17,133 nt of DNA from Bacteroidetes bacterium QS_8_68_15 (GCA_003023245.1 PXTR01000020.1:1-17133), one strand, 5' to 3'. Counted from the stretch's first letter, positions 1-7,044 are shown. The notes: a model not told the origin generated them from the sequence alone. Program-made: numbers and translations.

Positions 1-150
1 GCCCCCACGCACCAAGTACGACCGCCCCGCCTCCAGCCCGCCGCTCAGCACGTCGTCCAGCCCCTCGATCCCCGTGCTGAGGCGCTCAGGAGCACCGGGG
101 GCGGCGTCTGATGCGCGTTCGGTACCATCGGTCGTGGACAGGCGCTTCAT
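1..150 (-). CDS. KaiC/RAD55-like RecA-fold ATPase, N-terminal 50 codons only
   Basis: Reading the minus strand from an ATG at 150 gives an open frame to the window edge. After a polar leader of about 22 residues it reads RLSTGIEGLDDVLSGGLEAG and then RSYLVRGG. This is the usual opening of KaiC-like and RAD55-like RecA-superfamily ATPases, in which an 'xTGIxGLDxxLxGGLxxG' segment comes just before the Walker A loop (GxxGxGKT). The Walker A itself would lie off the window, so catalytic competence cannot be judged. These proteins bind ATP and often act in signalling or as RecA-like regulators, with one or two ATPase domains. No Shine-Dalgarno site is visible before the ATG, but a sigma70-like promoter lies about 70 bases upstream. 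The family call rests on this N-terminal signature alone; other RecA-fold ATPases share it. Confidence 0.72.
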   Translation of the reverse strand, partial: MKRLSTTDGTERASDAAPGAPERLSTGIEGLDDVLSGGLEAGRSYLVRGG

Positions 151-473
151 TCTGCTGGTCGATTGCACGAGACAAGGAGGGCGATGAACTTTCTGTATTC
201 TTCAATATATGTTCCAGCATGTTATACCCCACGAGGGGACGCCCGTCAGACGTTCAGCGGCCCGGCGCTTCTTTTTCTGTGTCGCAGCGCGTTACATTTT
301 TTCTACATTTTGGGTCAAAAATACTCGGGTTATGTCAGCTTTCCGGGAGAGAGCGCGGACCGTTTGCACGTGCGTTCTTCCTTCTACGAGAACGACGCGT
401 TGAGGGGGACCTCGGGATCGGGGGCATGGCGGCATACGGAGAAGCGCGGCCGGACGCGAAACCGCCTTTTCTC
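151..473. other. Intergenic region between the GH3 gene and the KaiC-like gene
   Basis: Both flanking genes are on the minus strand, so this is the 3' side of the GH3 gene and the 5' side of the KaiC-like gene. The part from about 181 to 335 is visibly more AT-rich than its surroundings. Besides the promoter candidate at 221-249, the minus strand carries TATTTTTG at about 316-323, which fits the Bacteroidota -7 box TAnnTTTG but lacks a clear partner at -33. Open plus-strand frames here show no recognisable protein and are judged shadows. No convincing intrinsic terminator was seen after the GH3 stop. Confidence 0.5.
221..249 (-). promoter_or_regulatory. sigma70-like promoter candidate for the KaiC-like gene
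   Basis: On the minus strand CTGACG (244-249, 4 of 6 to TTGACA) and TATAAC (221-226, 5 of 6 to TATAAT) are separated by exactly 17 bases. Transcription would start near 213, giving a leader of about 60 bases before the ATG at 150. This is a pattern match only. Confidence 0.4.
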
Positions 474-2486
474 TTACTGCACGCGCCCCGTGCGCCCCGC
501 GCCGAAGTCGTAGTCGCCGACCCGGATCGGCAGGCGGCCCGGGGCGGGCTGCTCGCCTTTGAGGACGCCGGCGACGGCCTTCGCGCTGGCGATGGTCTGG
601 TCGTAGGCCACCACGAAGGCGTCGGCGTTCGAGTAGGTTTTCACCGCGTAGGGGTTGCCCAGCGTGACGAGCACGACGGGCGTCTCCTGCCGGATCAGCG
701 CTTCGACGAGCGGGCGCTGCTCCTCGAAGAGGCCCGCCGCGCCGCGCCCGGTCGCCAGGCGCAGATACAGCGCCAGCACCACCGCATCGGCGTTGCGGGC
801 GGCCCTCAGCGCCTGCTCTTCGTCGGTGGGCGTGGGGTCCTTGTCGAAGCGCATCGTGTCGCGCAGGGCGGGGGCGAGCCGGTGGGCGAGCGTGTCCATC
901 GCCGCGTCGATGGTCGCGGCGCCTTCGTAGTTGGAAAGCTGGATGAGCGCCGCGTTCGACTCGCCGGTCAGCGGAAGGGCCGGGGCGGTTTCCAGCAGCG
1001 TGATCGAGGCGTCGGCGATGGAGTCGGCGAGGGCCTGGCCGCGCGGCTCCCGGTTCAGGTAGTCGAGCGTCTCGCGCGGGGGCACGCGCTGCCGGTGCAG
1101 CCCCGCGTCGGCTTTTGCGCGCAGGACGCGGCGCACCGAGTCGTTCAGCTCGTCGCGGCCGAGCCGGCCTTCGTGCACCGCCGCGGTCACGGCCTCGATG
1201 GCCGCGCCGAGGTTTTCGGGCGTCAGCACCACGTCGACTCCGGCGGAGAGCGGGCGAACGACGCGCTCGCGCAGCGAATAGTCGTTCTGGAGCGCGCCCA
1301 TCTTCACGTCGTCGGTGACGACGAGGCCGCCGAACCCCAGGTTCTCACGCAGGAGGCCGGAGAGGATTTCCTGCGAAAAGGTGGCCGGCGTGGGGTCCTC
1401 GTTGAAGGCCTGCACCCAGAGGTGCGCGCTCATCACGGCAGCAGGCTGGGCGTCGTTCTGCTCCAGCATGATGCGGTACGGCTCCAATTCGGTCTGCGCC
1501 AGCTCCTCGCGGCTGCCGGTGACGGTGGCCAGCTCGGCGTGGGTGTCTTTCGAAACGTCGCCGTGGCCGGGAAAGTGCTTCAGCGTGGTGAGCATCCCAA
1601 AGTCGGACGCCCCGCGGACGTAGGCGGCACTCATTCGCCCGACGAGGCCGCCGCGCCCGCCGTAGGCGCGGATGTTGATGATGGGGTTGTTCGGGTTGTT
1701 GTTCACGTCGACCACCGGCGCGAACATCAGGTTGACGCCGAGGGCGCGGCTCTCCAGGGCGGCCAGCTTCGCGCTCGCGGCGGCGTAGCGCTCCGACCGC
1801 GTGGCGCCGACGGCCATGTTGGAAGGCAGCTCGGTGAAGTTGTTGGCGAAGCGCCCAGCCCCGCGCTCGTAGTCGGCGGCGAAGAAGAGCGGGACGTGGG
1901 CTCGGTTCTGCAGAAACGAGGTCTGCGCGCGGACCTCCTGCGGGGAAAGCAGGCGTGAGACGAGAAAGCCGCCGACGCCGTGCTCTTCCACGGCCCGCGC
2001 CGTCGAGGCGGGCACCGGCGCGCCGCCGCCCTCTCCGTCCGCTCCGGCCTCCATGATAACGAGCTGCGCGATTTTCTCCTGAAGCGTGAGCGCGTTCATC
2101 AGCGAATCGACCCATGCTTCGGCGCCTTCGCGTTGCGGACGGAGCTGCTGGAGGGGGGCGTCGTCGTAGTCGGCAAAGAAAGCGTCGGTCGCGTTCATCG
2201 GAGCGGCGGCGGAAGAATCGGAGGAAGAAGACGACACCAGCGCCCCAGCCGGCTTGCCGCAGCCGACGACGACCCCGGCCGCGACGACGGCGGCCCACGA
2301 CAGCACGGCGGCGACGGGACGGCGGCGAGCGGCGGGCGTCACAGCAGCGCGGCGGGCGGCGAAGACGAGCGGCACGGGCGCGACATGTACCGGAGCGAAC
2401 ACGCGCGGATTCGGCGGCGCAGTGAATGGCTCGCCCGCGTTCGCGGTGCGGGAGTGCGGGAGAAAAGCGTATCGAAAACTTGACAT
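474..2486 (-). CDS. Glycoside hydrolase family 3 lipoprotein, NagZ-type beta-N-acetylhexosaminidase
   Basis: The protein has a GH3 catalytic barrel followed by a C-terminal alpha/beta domain. Numbered from an in-frame TTG four codons upstream at 2498, the motif KHFPGHGD starts near residue 307 and is followed by KDTH (317-320). That is the Asp-His dyad of the NagZ group, and VVTDDVKMGA (393-402) carries the expected Asp nucleophile. NagZ-type enzymes release N-acetylglucosamine from muropeptides or similar glycans. The sequence VVVGC puts a lipobox Cys at residue 80, so the enzyme is probably membrane-anchored outside the cytoplasm, unlike cytosolic NagZ. Eighty residues is too long for a signal peptide: a GTG at 2342 would give a normal 28-residue lipoprotein signal (start MTPAARRR), and an octamer repeat sits in the upstream part. 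The listed ATG is therefore the conventional rather than the certain start. The family is sure; the substrate is inferred. Confidence 0.92.
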   Translation of the reverse strand: MSSFRYAFLPHSRTANAGEPFTAPPNPRVFAPVHVAPVPLVFAARRAAVTPAARRRPVAAVLSWAAVVAAGVVVGCGKPAGALVSSSSSDSSAAAPMNATDAFFADYDDAPLQQLRPQREGAEAWVDSLMNALTLQEKIAQLVIMEAGADGEGGGAPVPASTARAVEEHGVGGFLVSRLLSPQEVRAQTSFLQNRAHVPLFFAADYERGAGRFANNFTELPSNMAVGATRSERYAAASAKLAALESRALGVNLMFAPVVDVNNNPNNPIINIRAYGGRGGLVGRMSAAYVRGASDFGMLTTLKHFPGHGDVSKDTHAELATVTGSREELAQTELEPYRIMLEQNDAQPAAVMSAHLWVQAFNEDPTPATFSQEILSGLLRENLGFGGLVVTDDVKMGALQNDYSLRERVVRPLSAGVDVVLTPENLGAAIEAVTAAVHEGRLGRDELNDSVRRVLRAKADAGLHRQRVPPRETLDYLNREPRGQALADSIADASITLLETAPALPLTGESNAALIQLSNYEGAATIDAAMDTLAHRLAPALRDTMRFDKDPTPTDEEQALRAARNADAVVLALYLRLATGRGAAGLFEEQRPLVEALIRQETPVVLVTLGNPYAVKTYSNADAFVVAYDQTIASAKAVAGVLKGEQPAPGRLPIRVGDYDFGAGRTGRVQ
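2439..2462. repeat. Octamer tandem array (3 units) at the 5' end of the GH3 gene
   Basis: Two perfect copies of TGCGGGAG stand at 2447-2454 and 2455-2462, with a diverged unit at 2439-2446. On the minus strand the array contains CGCACTCC, the same octamer seen at 9311 and 13677. It lies in the doubtful N-terminal part of the GH3 reading frame and supports a downstream translation start. Confidence 0.6.
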
Positions 2487-2576
2487 CGTCAGAGTCAAGC
2501 GTCCACGCCAGAGTTTTCCCCCCTTCCACGACCGTGTTGCTTTTTCGCCGGCTGCCCGGCACTTTCATGACCAGCG

Positions 2577-3356
2577 ATGAAAGACCGTCTCCGAACTGAA
2601 TGGCGCCGCTTCCGCGACGCCGCGCGCTCCCTCGACACACAGGTCGTTACGGTGCTCGTCGTCGCGGTGGCGCTGGTGTTCGTGCAGCTGGCCGTCGGCG
2701 ACCGCGACTTTTTCCGCCGCGAGCTCGCCGAGGCGGTGCCCCGGGCGTGGCGCGGGCTTGCGGCCTGGGGCTGGTGGTTCGGCGTGCAGGGCGTGACGGG
2801 GTTCGTCGTGCCCGTGCTCGTGCTGGTGCTGAGCTTCGGGCGGCGGCCGTCCGAGATCGGCCTCGGCACGGGCGACGGGCGGCTGGCCCTCGCGCTGGCG
2901 GGTGCGTACCTGCTGCTCGTGGCGGTGGGGACGTGGGTGCTCTCCGACGGGGCGGCCTTCCAGGCGCAGTACCCGCACTACGACCCGGCGGCGACGGACT
3001 GGGGCGCTTTTTTCATCTACGAGGCGCTCTTCCTGTTTTACTGGATCGGGTGGGAGTACCTGTGGCGCGGGTTCGTCTTGTTCGGCACCGCGCCGGTCTT
3101 CGGGCGCTACGCCATCGTGGTGCAGATGGTGCCCTTCGCGCTGCTCCACGCCGACAAGCCGCCGGCCGAGGCGTTTCTCTCGATCCTGGGCGGGCTGGCG
3201 CTGGGAGCGCTGGTGTGGCGCTGCCGCGCGTTCTGGATTGCCGTGCCCATCCACGCGGCGCAGATGATGATCCTGGACCTGTGGTGCAGCCTGCGCGTGC
3301 GCACCGGCGCGGACGGCATCGGCCTCAGCGCGCTGGCCGAAGCGCTGGGGGCGTAG
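2577..3356 (+). CDS. CPBP (Abi/CAAX-like) family intramembrane protein
   Basis: This is a 259-residue polytopic membrane protein with hydrophobic stretches near residues 22-40, 62-86, 103-122, 145-158, 180-190 and 200-230. The CPBP glutamic intramembrane protease motifs can be recognised: WEYLWRG (residues 159-165, the EExxxR site), FALLH (187-191, the FxxxH site) and a third conserved His in PIHAAQ (226). The first Glu of the EE pair is Trp here, leaving only E160, so protease activity is uncertain. Some family members are peptidases for prenylated or bacteriocin-related substrates, others have unknown roles. The gene starts 90 bases from the listed GH3 start in divergent orientation and has no clear Shine-Dalgarno site. 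Its 3' end is overlapped on the other strand by the tail of the broken PIN toxin frame. Confidence 0.82.
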   Translation: MKDRLRTEWRRFRDAARSLDTQVVTVLVVAVALVFVQLAVGDRDFFRRELAEAVPRAWRGLAAWGWWFGVQGVTGFVVPVLVLVLSFGRRPSEIGLGTGDGRLALALAGAYLLLVAVGTWVLSDGAAFQAQYPHYDPAATDWGAFFIYEALFLFYWIGWEYLWRGFVLFGTAPVFGRYAIVVQMVPFALLHADKPPAEAFLSILGGLALGALVWRCRAFWIAVPIHAAQMMILDLWCSLRVRTGADGIGLSALAEALGA

Positions 3357-3604
3357 CGGAACGCGGCGCCTGCGGTCGGCAGCCAGGAAGGCATGAGCAC
3401 GTCGATCGCTTCGTCGCCGTCCCGGCGATATACGAGAAAATGCGCTTCTCCAAGTACGCCTTCGCAGGGGTAGAAGGGCGCGTCGAGTTGGTTGGCCTGC
3501 CGCTTGGTTGGCCTGCCGCACAGCCCCTGTGCGTGATGTTCGTCGCGCCGGTCGATCAGGGCGACGAGTGGCCCCGTATCGATGAGCGTTTCAGTCAGCA
3601 CCAT
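3107..3604 (-). pseudogene. PIN-domain toxin (VapC-like), truncated remnant
   Basis: The frame opens with an ATG at 3604 and reads LIDTGPLVALIDRRDEHHAQ, the classic first strand and first catalytic Asp of PIN RNases. CEGVLGEAHFLVYRR follows and matches the next PIN helix. PIN similarity stops after about 80 residues, around 3360. From there the frame continues antisense through the CPBP gene as low-complexity Ser/Arg/Ala sequence until 3107. The distal part of a normal toxin of about 135 residues, with its remaining acidic metal ligands (usually in an 'LADA'-like segment), is missing, so an active nuclease is unlikely. A perfect 16-bp tandem duplication lies at 3488-3519. The start overlaps the antitoxin stop by 14 bases, typical of toxin-antitoxin operons. 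Only 3357-3604 is real PIN sequence. A chimeric 165-residue protein could still be made. Confidence 0.68.
3488..3519. repeat. Perfect 16-bp tandem duplication inside the PIN remnant
   Basis: TTGGTTGGCCTGCCGC occurs twice in direct succession at 3488-3503 and 3504-3519. Sixteen is not a multiple of three, so gain or loss of one copy shifts the toxin frame. It is also two octamers long, matching the period of the other short tandem arrays in the window. Confidence 0.85.
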
Positions 3605-3887
3605 ACCCCTTCAGATGTTCGGGATTGCTCGACAGATCGCCCGGTCCCTCGACGGAACCAATGAGGTCTTCCACGCCGTCGAGAAACGATCCCTCGCGCA
3701 CCTCGACCGGCCGTTCGTCTCCGTTCGCGGGCTCTGTTTTCAATTCGCGCTGAACCGCCTCCAAAACGGCTTCTTTTTGCGTGATGCCCTTCCGTTCGGC
3801 CAGGTGTTCGATTTCCGCTTTCTGCGCCGGCGTCAGGCGCATCCCGAACCAGCGTTCCGACGAGGCTCCTTCCTTCGTAGCAGACAT
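3591..3887 (-). CDS. Ribbon-helix-helix-type antitoxin of a PIN toxin-antitoxin pair
   Basis: This 98-residue protein starts at the ATG at 3887. The in-frame stretch upstream to 4028 looks non-coding. Residues of about 13-48 fit a ribbon-helix-helix fold: strand ERWFGMRLT, helix PAQKAEIEHLAERKG, then a second helix TQKEAVLEAVQREL. The acidic C-terminal half, ending in EHLKGYGAD, would be the flexible toxin-binding tail. RHH antitoxins bind their own promoter as dimers and neutralise the toxin. The stop codon lies inside the start of the PIN frame (14-base overlap), so the pair was translationally coupled. Since the toxin is truncated, the antitoxin is now an orphan or decoy. The fold assignment is by pattern; the partner relation is supported by position. 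Confidence 0.75.
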   Translation of the reverse strand: MSATKEGASSERWFGMRLTPAQKAEIEHLAERKGITQKEAVLEAVQRELKTEPANGDERPVEVREGSFLDGVEDLIGSVEGPGDLSSNPEHLKGYGAD

Positions 3888-4011
3888 GGCGCGTTTACAC
3901 GTTTTTAGAATGCAGGTGTGATTCGCAGAACCAACGCTCCGGTTTCCGTCGATGTTGCAGCGAGGCGAGCCTTTCGTTGCTTCACGCTTCGGTCTCTTGC
4001 ACGAGACTCGA

Positions 4012-4038
4012 CAAAAGAAACGCCGCACGCCTCGCGCG
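4012..4038 (-). terminator. Intrinsic terminator candidate after the PorV-like gene
   Basis: Directly after the stop codon the minus strand forms CGCGCG-AGG-CGTGCG, a 6-bp stem with one G-U pair and a 3-base loop. GCG and the T-rich run TTTCTTTTG follow. Distance and order fit a rho-independent terminator. Confidence 0.45.
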
Positions 4039-5130
4039 TCACAGCGACAGCCGCAGCGCGAAGAGGTGCATCGCTGTGCCGGGGCCGCGCTCGTAAGCGA
4101 CGCCGTAGCCGACCTGCACCGGCAGCTGTCCGATGTCCTGCCGGATGCTGAATCCCGCCGTCGGACGCGGGCCCAGCTCGGCGGTGAGGCGGTCGAGGCC
4201 GGCGCGTAGCGTGAGAATCTCGACGGGGCGGTACTCCGCGCCCAGCCGGCCGGTGGGGTCGTGGCGCGTCACGGTTTCCTCCGCGGTCTCTTCGCGCTCG
4301 GTGCCGTCGTCCCGTTGGCGCGTGCGAACGGTGCGCACCTCGCGCCACGTAAGGCGCGAAGCGTACTCCGCCAGCAGTTTCAGCCGGTCGTCGAAGAGCG
4401 TGTACGTCGCGCCCAGACGCAGGCGCAGCGGCAGGCGGTCGGTGGTGACGCGCCCCTGCTGGTCGGCGTAGCGGCCAGAGGTGTTCCACTCGTAGCGCGC
4501 CAGCAGGTCCGTCGCTGCGAGGCCGAGGGCCAGCCGCTCGGTCGCCTGCACGCTGAGGCCCAGATCCCCCCCGACTGCACTGACGGGGTCCACGTTGCTG
4601 AGGCCGTAGTCGGCGCGGTAAAACTTGACCGCCAGCCCGCCGCTCACGCGCTCCGAGAGGCGCAGCCCGAAGGCGGCGAAGACCTGGTAGGCGTCCGTCG
4701 AGAGCGTCTCGGTGTGGTAGCCGCTGGCGTCGCGCCCGTCGATGTCGGAGACCCCCGCGTGGGTGAGGCCGAAGACGACGCCCGCCCGCGGCTCCAGCGG
4801 GGCGGCGAACTGGAGGAACTGCATCTCGCGGTCGAAGCTCATCAGCGCGGCGGCGACCGAGACCTGCTGCCGCTCCGCGAGCGGGGCGAACGCCGGGTTG
4901 TAGTACGGGCTGGCGCTGCGGTCGGCCACCAGCGCATTGCCCGCCCCGATGCCGCGCGCCCCGAAGCCGATCCGCGAAAACGCGCCCGTCGCGCCGCCGG
5001 CTTGTGCATACGCGGGCGGCGACGCTGCGAGAAGGACTCCAACCAAAAGCGCCGACGCGCACACAAGAGGCGGCGCAGGGACCGCTGACCACCGACCGCG
5101 GACGGCGGACGCTTTTTTCAGCAATGTCAT
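4039..5130 (-). CDS. PorV/PorQ-family outer-membrane beta-barrel protein
   Basis: From the ATG at 5130 the protein has 363 residues. The N-terminus has a signal peptide with hydrophobic core ASALLVGVLLAASPP and a likely cleavage after AYA or AQA (residues 40-44). The mature start, with GFGARGIGAGNALVADRSAS and then PYYNPA, is the signature of the PorV/PorQ (UPF0164, FadL-like barrel) family. The rest alternates polar and hydrophobic residues as in beta-strands and ends in FALRLSL, a typical barrel end. PorV proteins serve type IX secretion as shuttle or carrier barrels in Bacteroidota; other members have unknown transport roles. It lies downstream of, and in line with, an Asp-box surface protein. 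The n-region of the signal peptide is unusually long and is encoded by a heptamer array at 5080-5114. An ATG at 5148 is an alternative start. Confidence 0.85.
   Translation of the reverse strand: MTLLKKASAVRGRWSAVPAPPLVCASALLVGVLLAASPPAYAQAGGATGAFSRIGFGARGIGAGNALVADRSASPYYNPAFAPLAERQQVSVAAALMSFDREMQFLQFAAPLEPRAGVVFGLTHAGVSDIDGRDASGYHTETLSTDAYQVFAAFGLRLSERVSGGLAVKFYRADYGLSNVDPVSAVGGDLGLSVQATERLALGLAATDLLARYEWNTSGRYADQQGRVTTDRLPLRLRLGATYTLFDDRLKLLAEYASRLTWREVRTVRTRQRDDGTEREETAEETVTRHDPTGRLGAEYRPVEILTLRAGLDRLTAELGPRPTAGFSIRQDIGQLPVQVGYGVAYERGPGTAMHLFALRLSL
5080..5114. repeat. Heptamer tandem array (5 units) within the PorV-like signal peptide coding region
   Basis: Five consecutive 7-bp units all begin with GAC (for example GACCGCT, GACCACC); the consensus is GACCGCG. 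On the coding strand they encode about residues 6-17 of the signal peptide n-region (A-S-A-V-R-G-R-W-S-A-V). Confidence 0.75.
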
Positions 5131-5166
5131 CGCTTGCCGTAACGGCATGTCTTCGAGCCGAGAACC

Positions 5167-5194
5167 CTTCAACTTGCAACCTTCAACTTGCAAC
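5167..5194. repeat. Heptamer tandem array (4 units) between Asp-box and PorV-like genes
   Basis: The 14-mer made of CTTCAAC and TTGCAAC is repeated twice without change (5167-5180 and 5181-5194), equal to four 7-bp units with core CAAC. It ends six bases from the Asp-box protein's stop codon complement at 5200. Confidence 0.85.
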
Positions 5195-5199
5195 CAGCC

Positions 5200-6843
5200 T
5201 CACTCCAGCACCATGATTTTCCCGCGCGGGGCTTCCTCATCGTCGGCGCCGGGCAGGTCGATTTCGTAAAAGTAGACGCCGTTGGAGACGCGCGCGCCGC
5301 CGGCGTCGGTGCCGTCCCAGACGACCTCGCAGCGCCCGCTCGCGTCGCAGTCGCCGGTCAGTTCGCGCACCGCGCGCATCGTAAAGTCGTAGAGCTGTAC
5401 GGTTGCGGTCCCGCCGCCGCCCGCCTCGTCGGTTTCTGCCACGATGCGCACCACGCCCGTCGGCGCGGCCACCGGCGAGAACGGGTTCGGATAAGCGTAG
5501 GTCGCGACCTGCGGCACCGCCTCGGTCGGCTCCTCCGGGTCGGTGGGGACGCGCGTGCGGAAGGCCGTCCACGTCTCGCCGCCGTCGGTGCTGCGGAGCA
5601 GGCCGTCTTCGGCGCCGGCCCAGAGCGCCGCGTCGGTCGTGGCGACGGCGAAGACCGGTAGCTCGTTGGCGACGGCCGCGTCGGGCAACCCGGCACCCTC
5701 GAAGTCGTTTTCCAGCCGCCACTCGTAGCGTACGCTGTCGCCGGCGACGGTAGGGCTTCCTTCCGAGATAAACAGCCCGCGCTCCCCGGCGGCGTAGACG
5801 GTGTCGCCGCGAAAGGCGAAGGCGTTGATCTCTTCCCCCAGCAGGGTCTGGTAGAACGTCTCGCCCCCGTCGCGGGTGAACGTGACGCCGCCTTCTTCGC
5901 CGTCAAGCACCGTCGTGCGCGTGCTCATCCAGACGGAATTGCGCCGGCCCGAGAGCGGCTGCTCGCTGAGGATGGGCACGAAATTGCCCGACAGCCCTTC
6001 CCCGAGCGTATCGGGCGCGGCGGGGGCGTCGGGGTCGGTGTTGTCGTAGCCGAAGCGGCGCCAGGCGCGCTCGCGGAGGCATTCGTCCGTCAGGTCGTTT
6101 TCGAGGACGCATTCGCCCGATTCGGGATCCCGGAAGACGATCACGTCGCGCGGCCGCGAGCGGTTGACGCCGCGGGAGGCGCCGGCCCAGACGGTGCCCG
6201 TCTCGTCCACGAGCACGCTGCTGACGATGTGGTTGAACGAGCCGGGGCCGCCTTCTCCGCGCTTCGGGAGCAGAGGAAACCCGTAGGGCCGAAAAGGCGC
6301 GATGGCGTCCAGCGAGTCGGGCGGCAGCACGATGCGCTCGAAGGTCCGCCCGCCGTCGGTCGAGCGGCGCAGCCCGCTGGCGCGCCCGGCGACCCAGACC
6401 GCGTCGGTCGAATCGACGTAATCCACCGCGAAGGGGGTGCTCTCGTCGGGCGTCACCACCGGCAGGGTCGGCAGCAGGTTCGGGCCGTACTGCACGAGGG
6501 AGTCGGCCCCGGACTGCACGAGCGAGTCGACGCCGGCGTCCAGCTGCGGGGGCCGGGCGGTGAACGTGGCGCCGCCGTCGCGCGAGCGCAGAAAGCCCTC
6601 CGCTGCGCTGACCCCGCCGGCGGCCGCGCGCCCCAGCCCGGCGAAGAGCACGTCGCCCTCCACGTCGAGCGAAGCGATGCGTACCGGCGAGCCGCTCGCG
6701 CAGAGGCGGCCTTCCTGCGTGAGCACCGAGAAGGACGCGCCCCCGTCGGTCGTGCGGTTCAGGCAGGGGCCGACGTAGAGCGTGTCGCCGCGCGCTTCGA
6801 GCACGTTGGCGGCGTTTTGCTGAAGCCCGGGCACGACCGGCAT
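5200..6843 (-). CDS. Asp-box (BNR) repeat surface protein with FlgD-like C-terminal domain
   Basis: The 547-residue frame holds five Asp-box motifs (S/T-x-DGG-x-T/S-F/W) at residues of about 31-38, 87-94, 161-168, 323-330 and 418-425. These mark a beta-propeller like those of sialidases and VPS10-type exo-proteins. YPNPFSP (451-457) opens a C-terminal Ig-like domain resembling FlgD-Ig and cell-surface sorting domains: WDGTDAGGARVSNGVYFYEI, then GKIMVLE at the end. C499 and C505 may form a disulfide. Such proteins are exported and often surface-bound. The listed ATG at 6843 lacks any signal peptide. A good one lies just upstream in a different frame (6844-6956), so the gene seems to carry a one-base frameshift. 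The PorV-like gene follows on the same strand after about 70 bases, which would suit a secreted substrate and its carrier. No catalytic sialidase residues were identified. Confidence 0.82.
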   Translation of the reverse strand: MPVVPGLQQNAANVLEARGDTLYVGPCLNRTTDGGASFSVLTQEGRLCASGSPVRIASLDVEGDVLFAGLGRAAAGGVSAAEGFLRSRDGGATFTARPPQLDAGVDSLVQSGADSLVQYGPNLLPTLPVVTPDESTPFAVDYVDSTDAVWVAGRASGLRRSTDGGRTFERIVLPPDSLDAIAPFRPYGFPLLPKRGEGGPGSFNHIVSSVLVDETGTVWAGASRGVNRSRPRDVIVFRDPESGECVLENDLTDECLRERAWRRFGYDNTDPDAPAAPDTLGEGLSGNFVPILSEQPLSGRRNSVWMSTRTTVLDGEEGGVTFTRDGGETFYQTLLGEEINAFAFRGDTVYAAGERGLFISEGSPTVAGDSVRYEWRLENDFEGAGLPDAAVANELPVFAVATTDAALWAGAEDGLLRSTDGGETWTAFRTRVPTDPEEPTEAVPQVATYAYPNPFSPVAAPTGVVRIVAETDEAGGGGTATVQLYDFTMRAVRELTGDCDASGRCEVVWDGTDAGGARVSNGVYFYEIDLPGADDEEAPRGKIMVLE

Positions 6844-6956
6844 GGACGGGCCGGCGGGCGGCTCCTGCGCGGCGGCGGCCCGGGGGAGGCGGAGACGAAC
6901 GACGTGCCCGCCACCAGTGCGGCGAGCAGCAGGACGTAGGGAGCGCGACGATTCAC
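6844..6956 (-). pseudogene. Out-of-frame signal peptide of the Asp-box protein
   Basis: From a GTG at 6956 the minus strand encodes MNRRAPYVLLLAALVAGTSF and VSASPG, a good signal peptide. The frame then turns into Pro/Arg-rich sequence. At the same place the Asp-box protein's frame reads AAAAQEPPAGPS directly before its Met at 6843. Adding one base in the run CCCCCGGG would join the two into signal peptide, cleavage region and mature protein. The sequence shows the two halves; whether the cause is mutation, sequencing error or recoding is open. Confidence 0.65.
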
Positions 6957-7044
6957 GAGCGAGCGGAAGACCCGGGGAACGGCGTCATATCGAACGAGGC
7001 AAGACCAGCCGTAACGGTGATTCAGAGATCGCTCGGTCGCGTGC

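Noticed and set aside
111..1958. Long plus-strand open frame of 615 codons
   Set aside because: It lies antisense to the GH3 gene, is rich in Arg/Gly/Val typical of shadow frames in GC-rich DNA, and shows no motif.
2486..2498. TTGACT upstream of and inside the GH3 5' end as a -35 box
   Set aside because: No acceptable -10 box follows at 16-19 bases.
3905..5179. Minus-strand frame of 424 codons overlapping the PorV-like gene
   Set aside because: It is a shifted frame of the barrel gene with Arg-rich composition; the signal peptide and PorV motif lie in the other frame.
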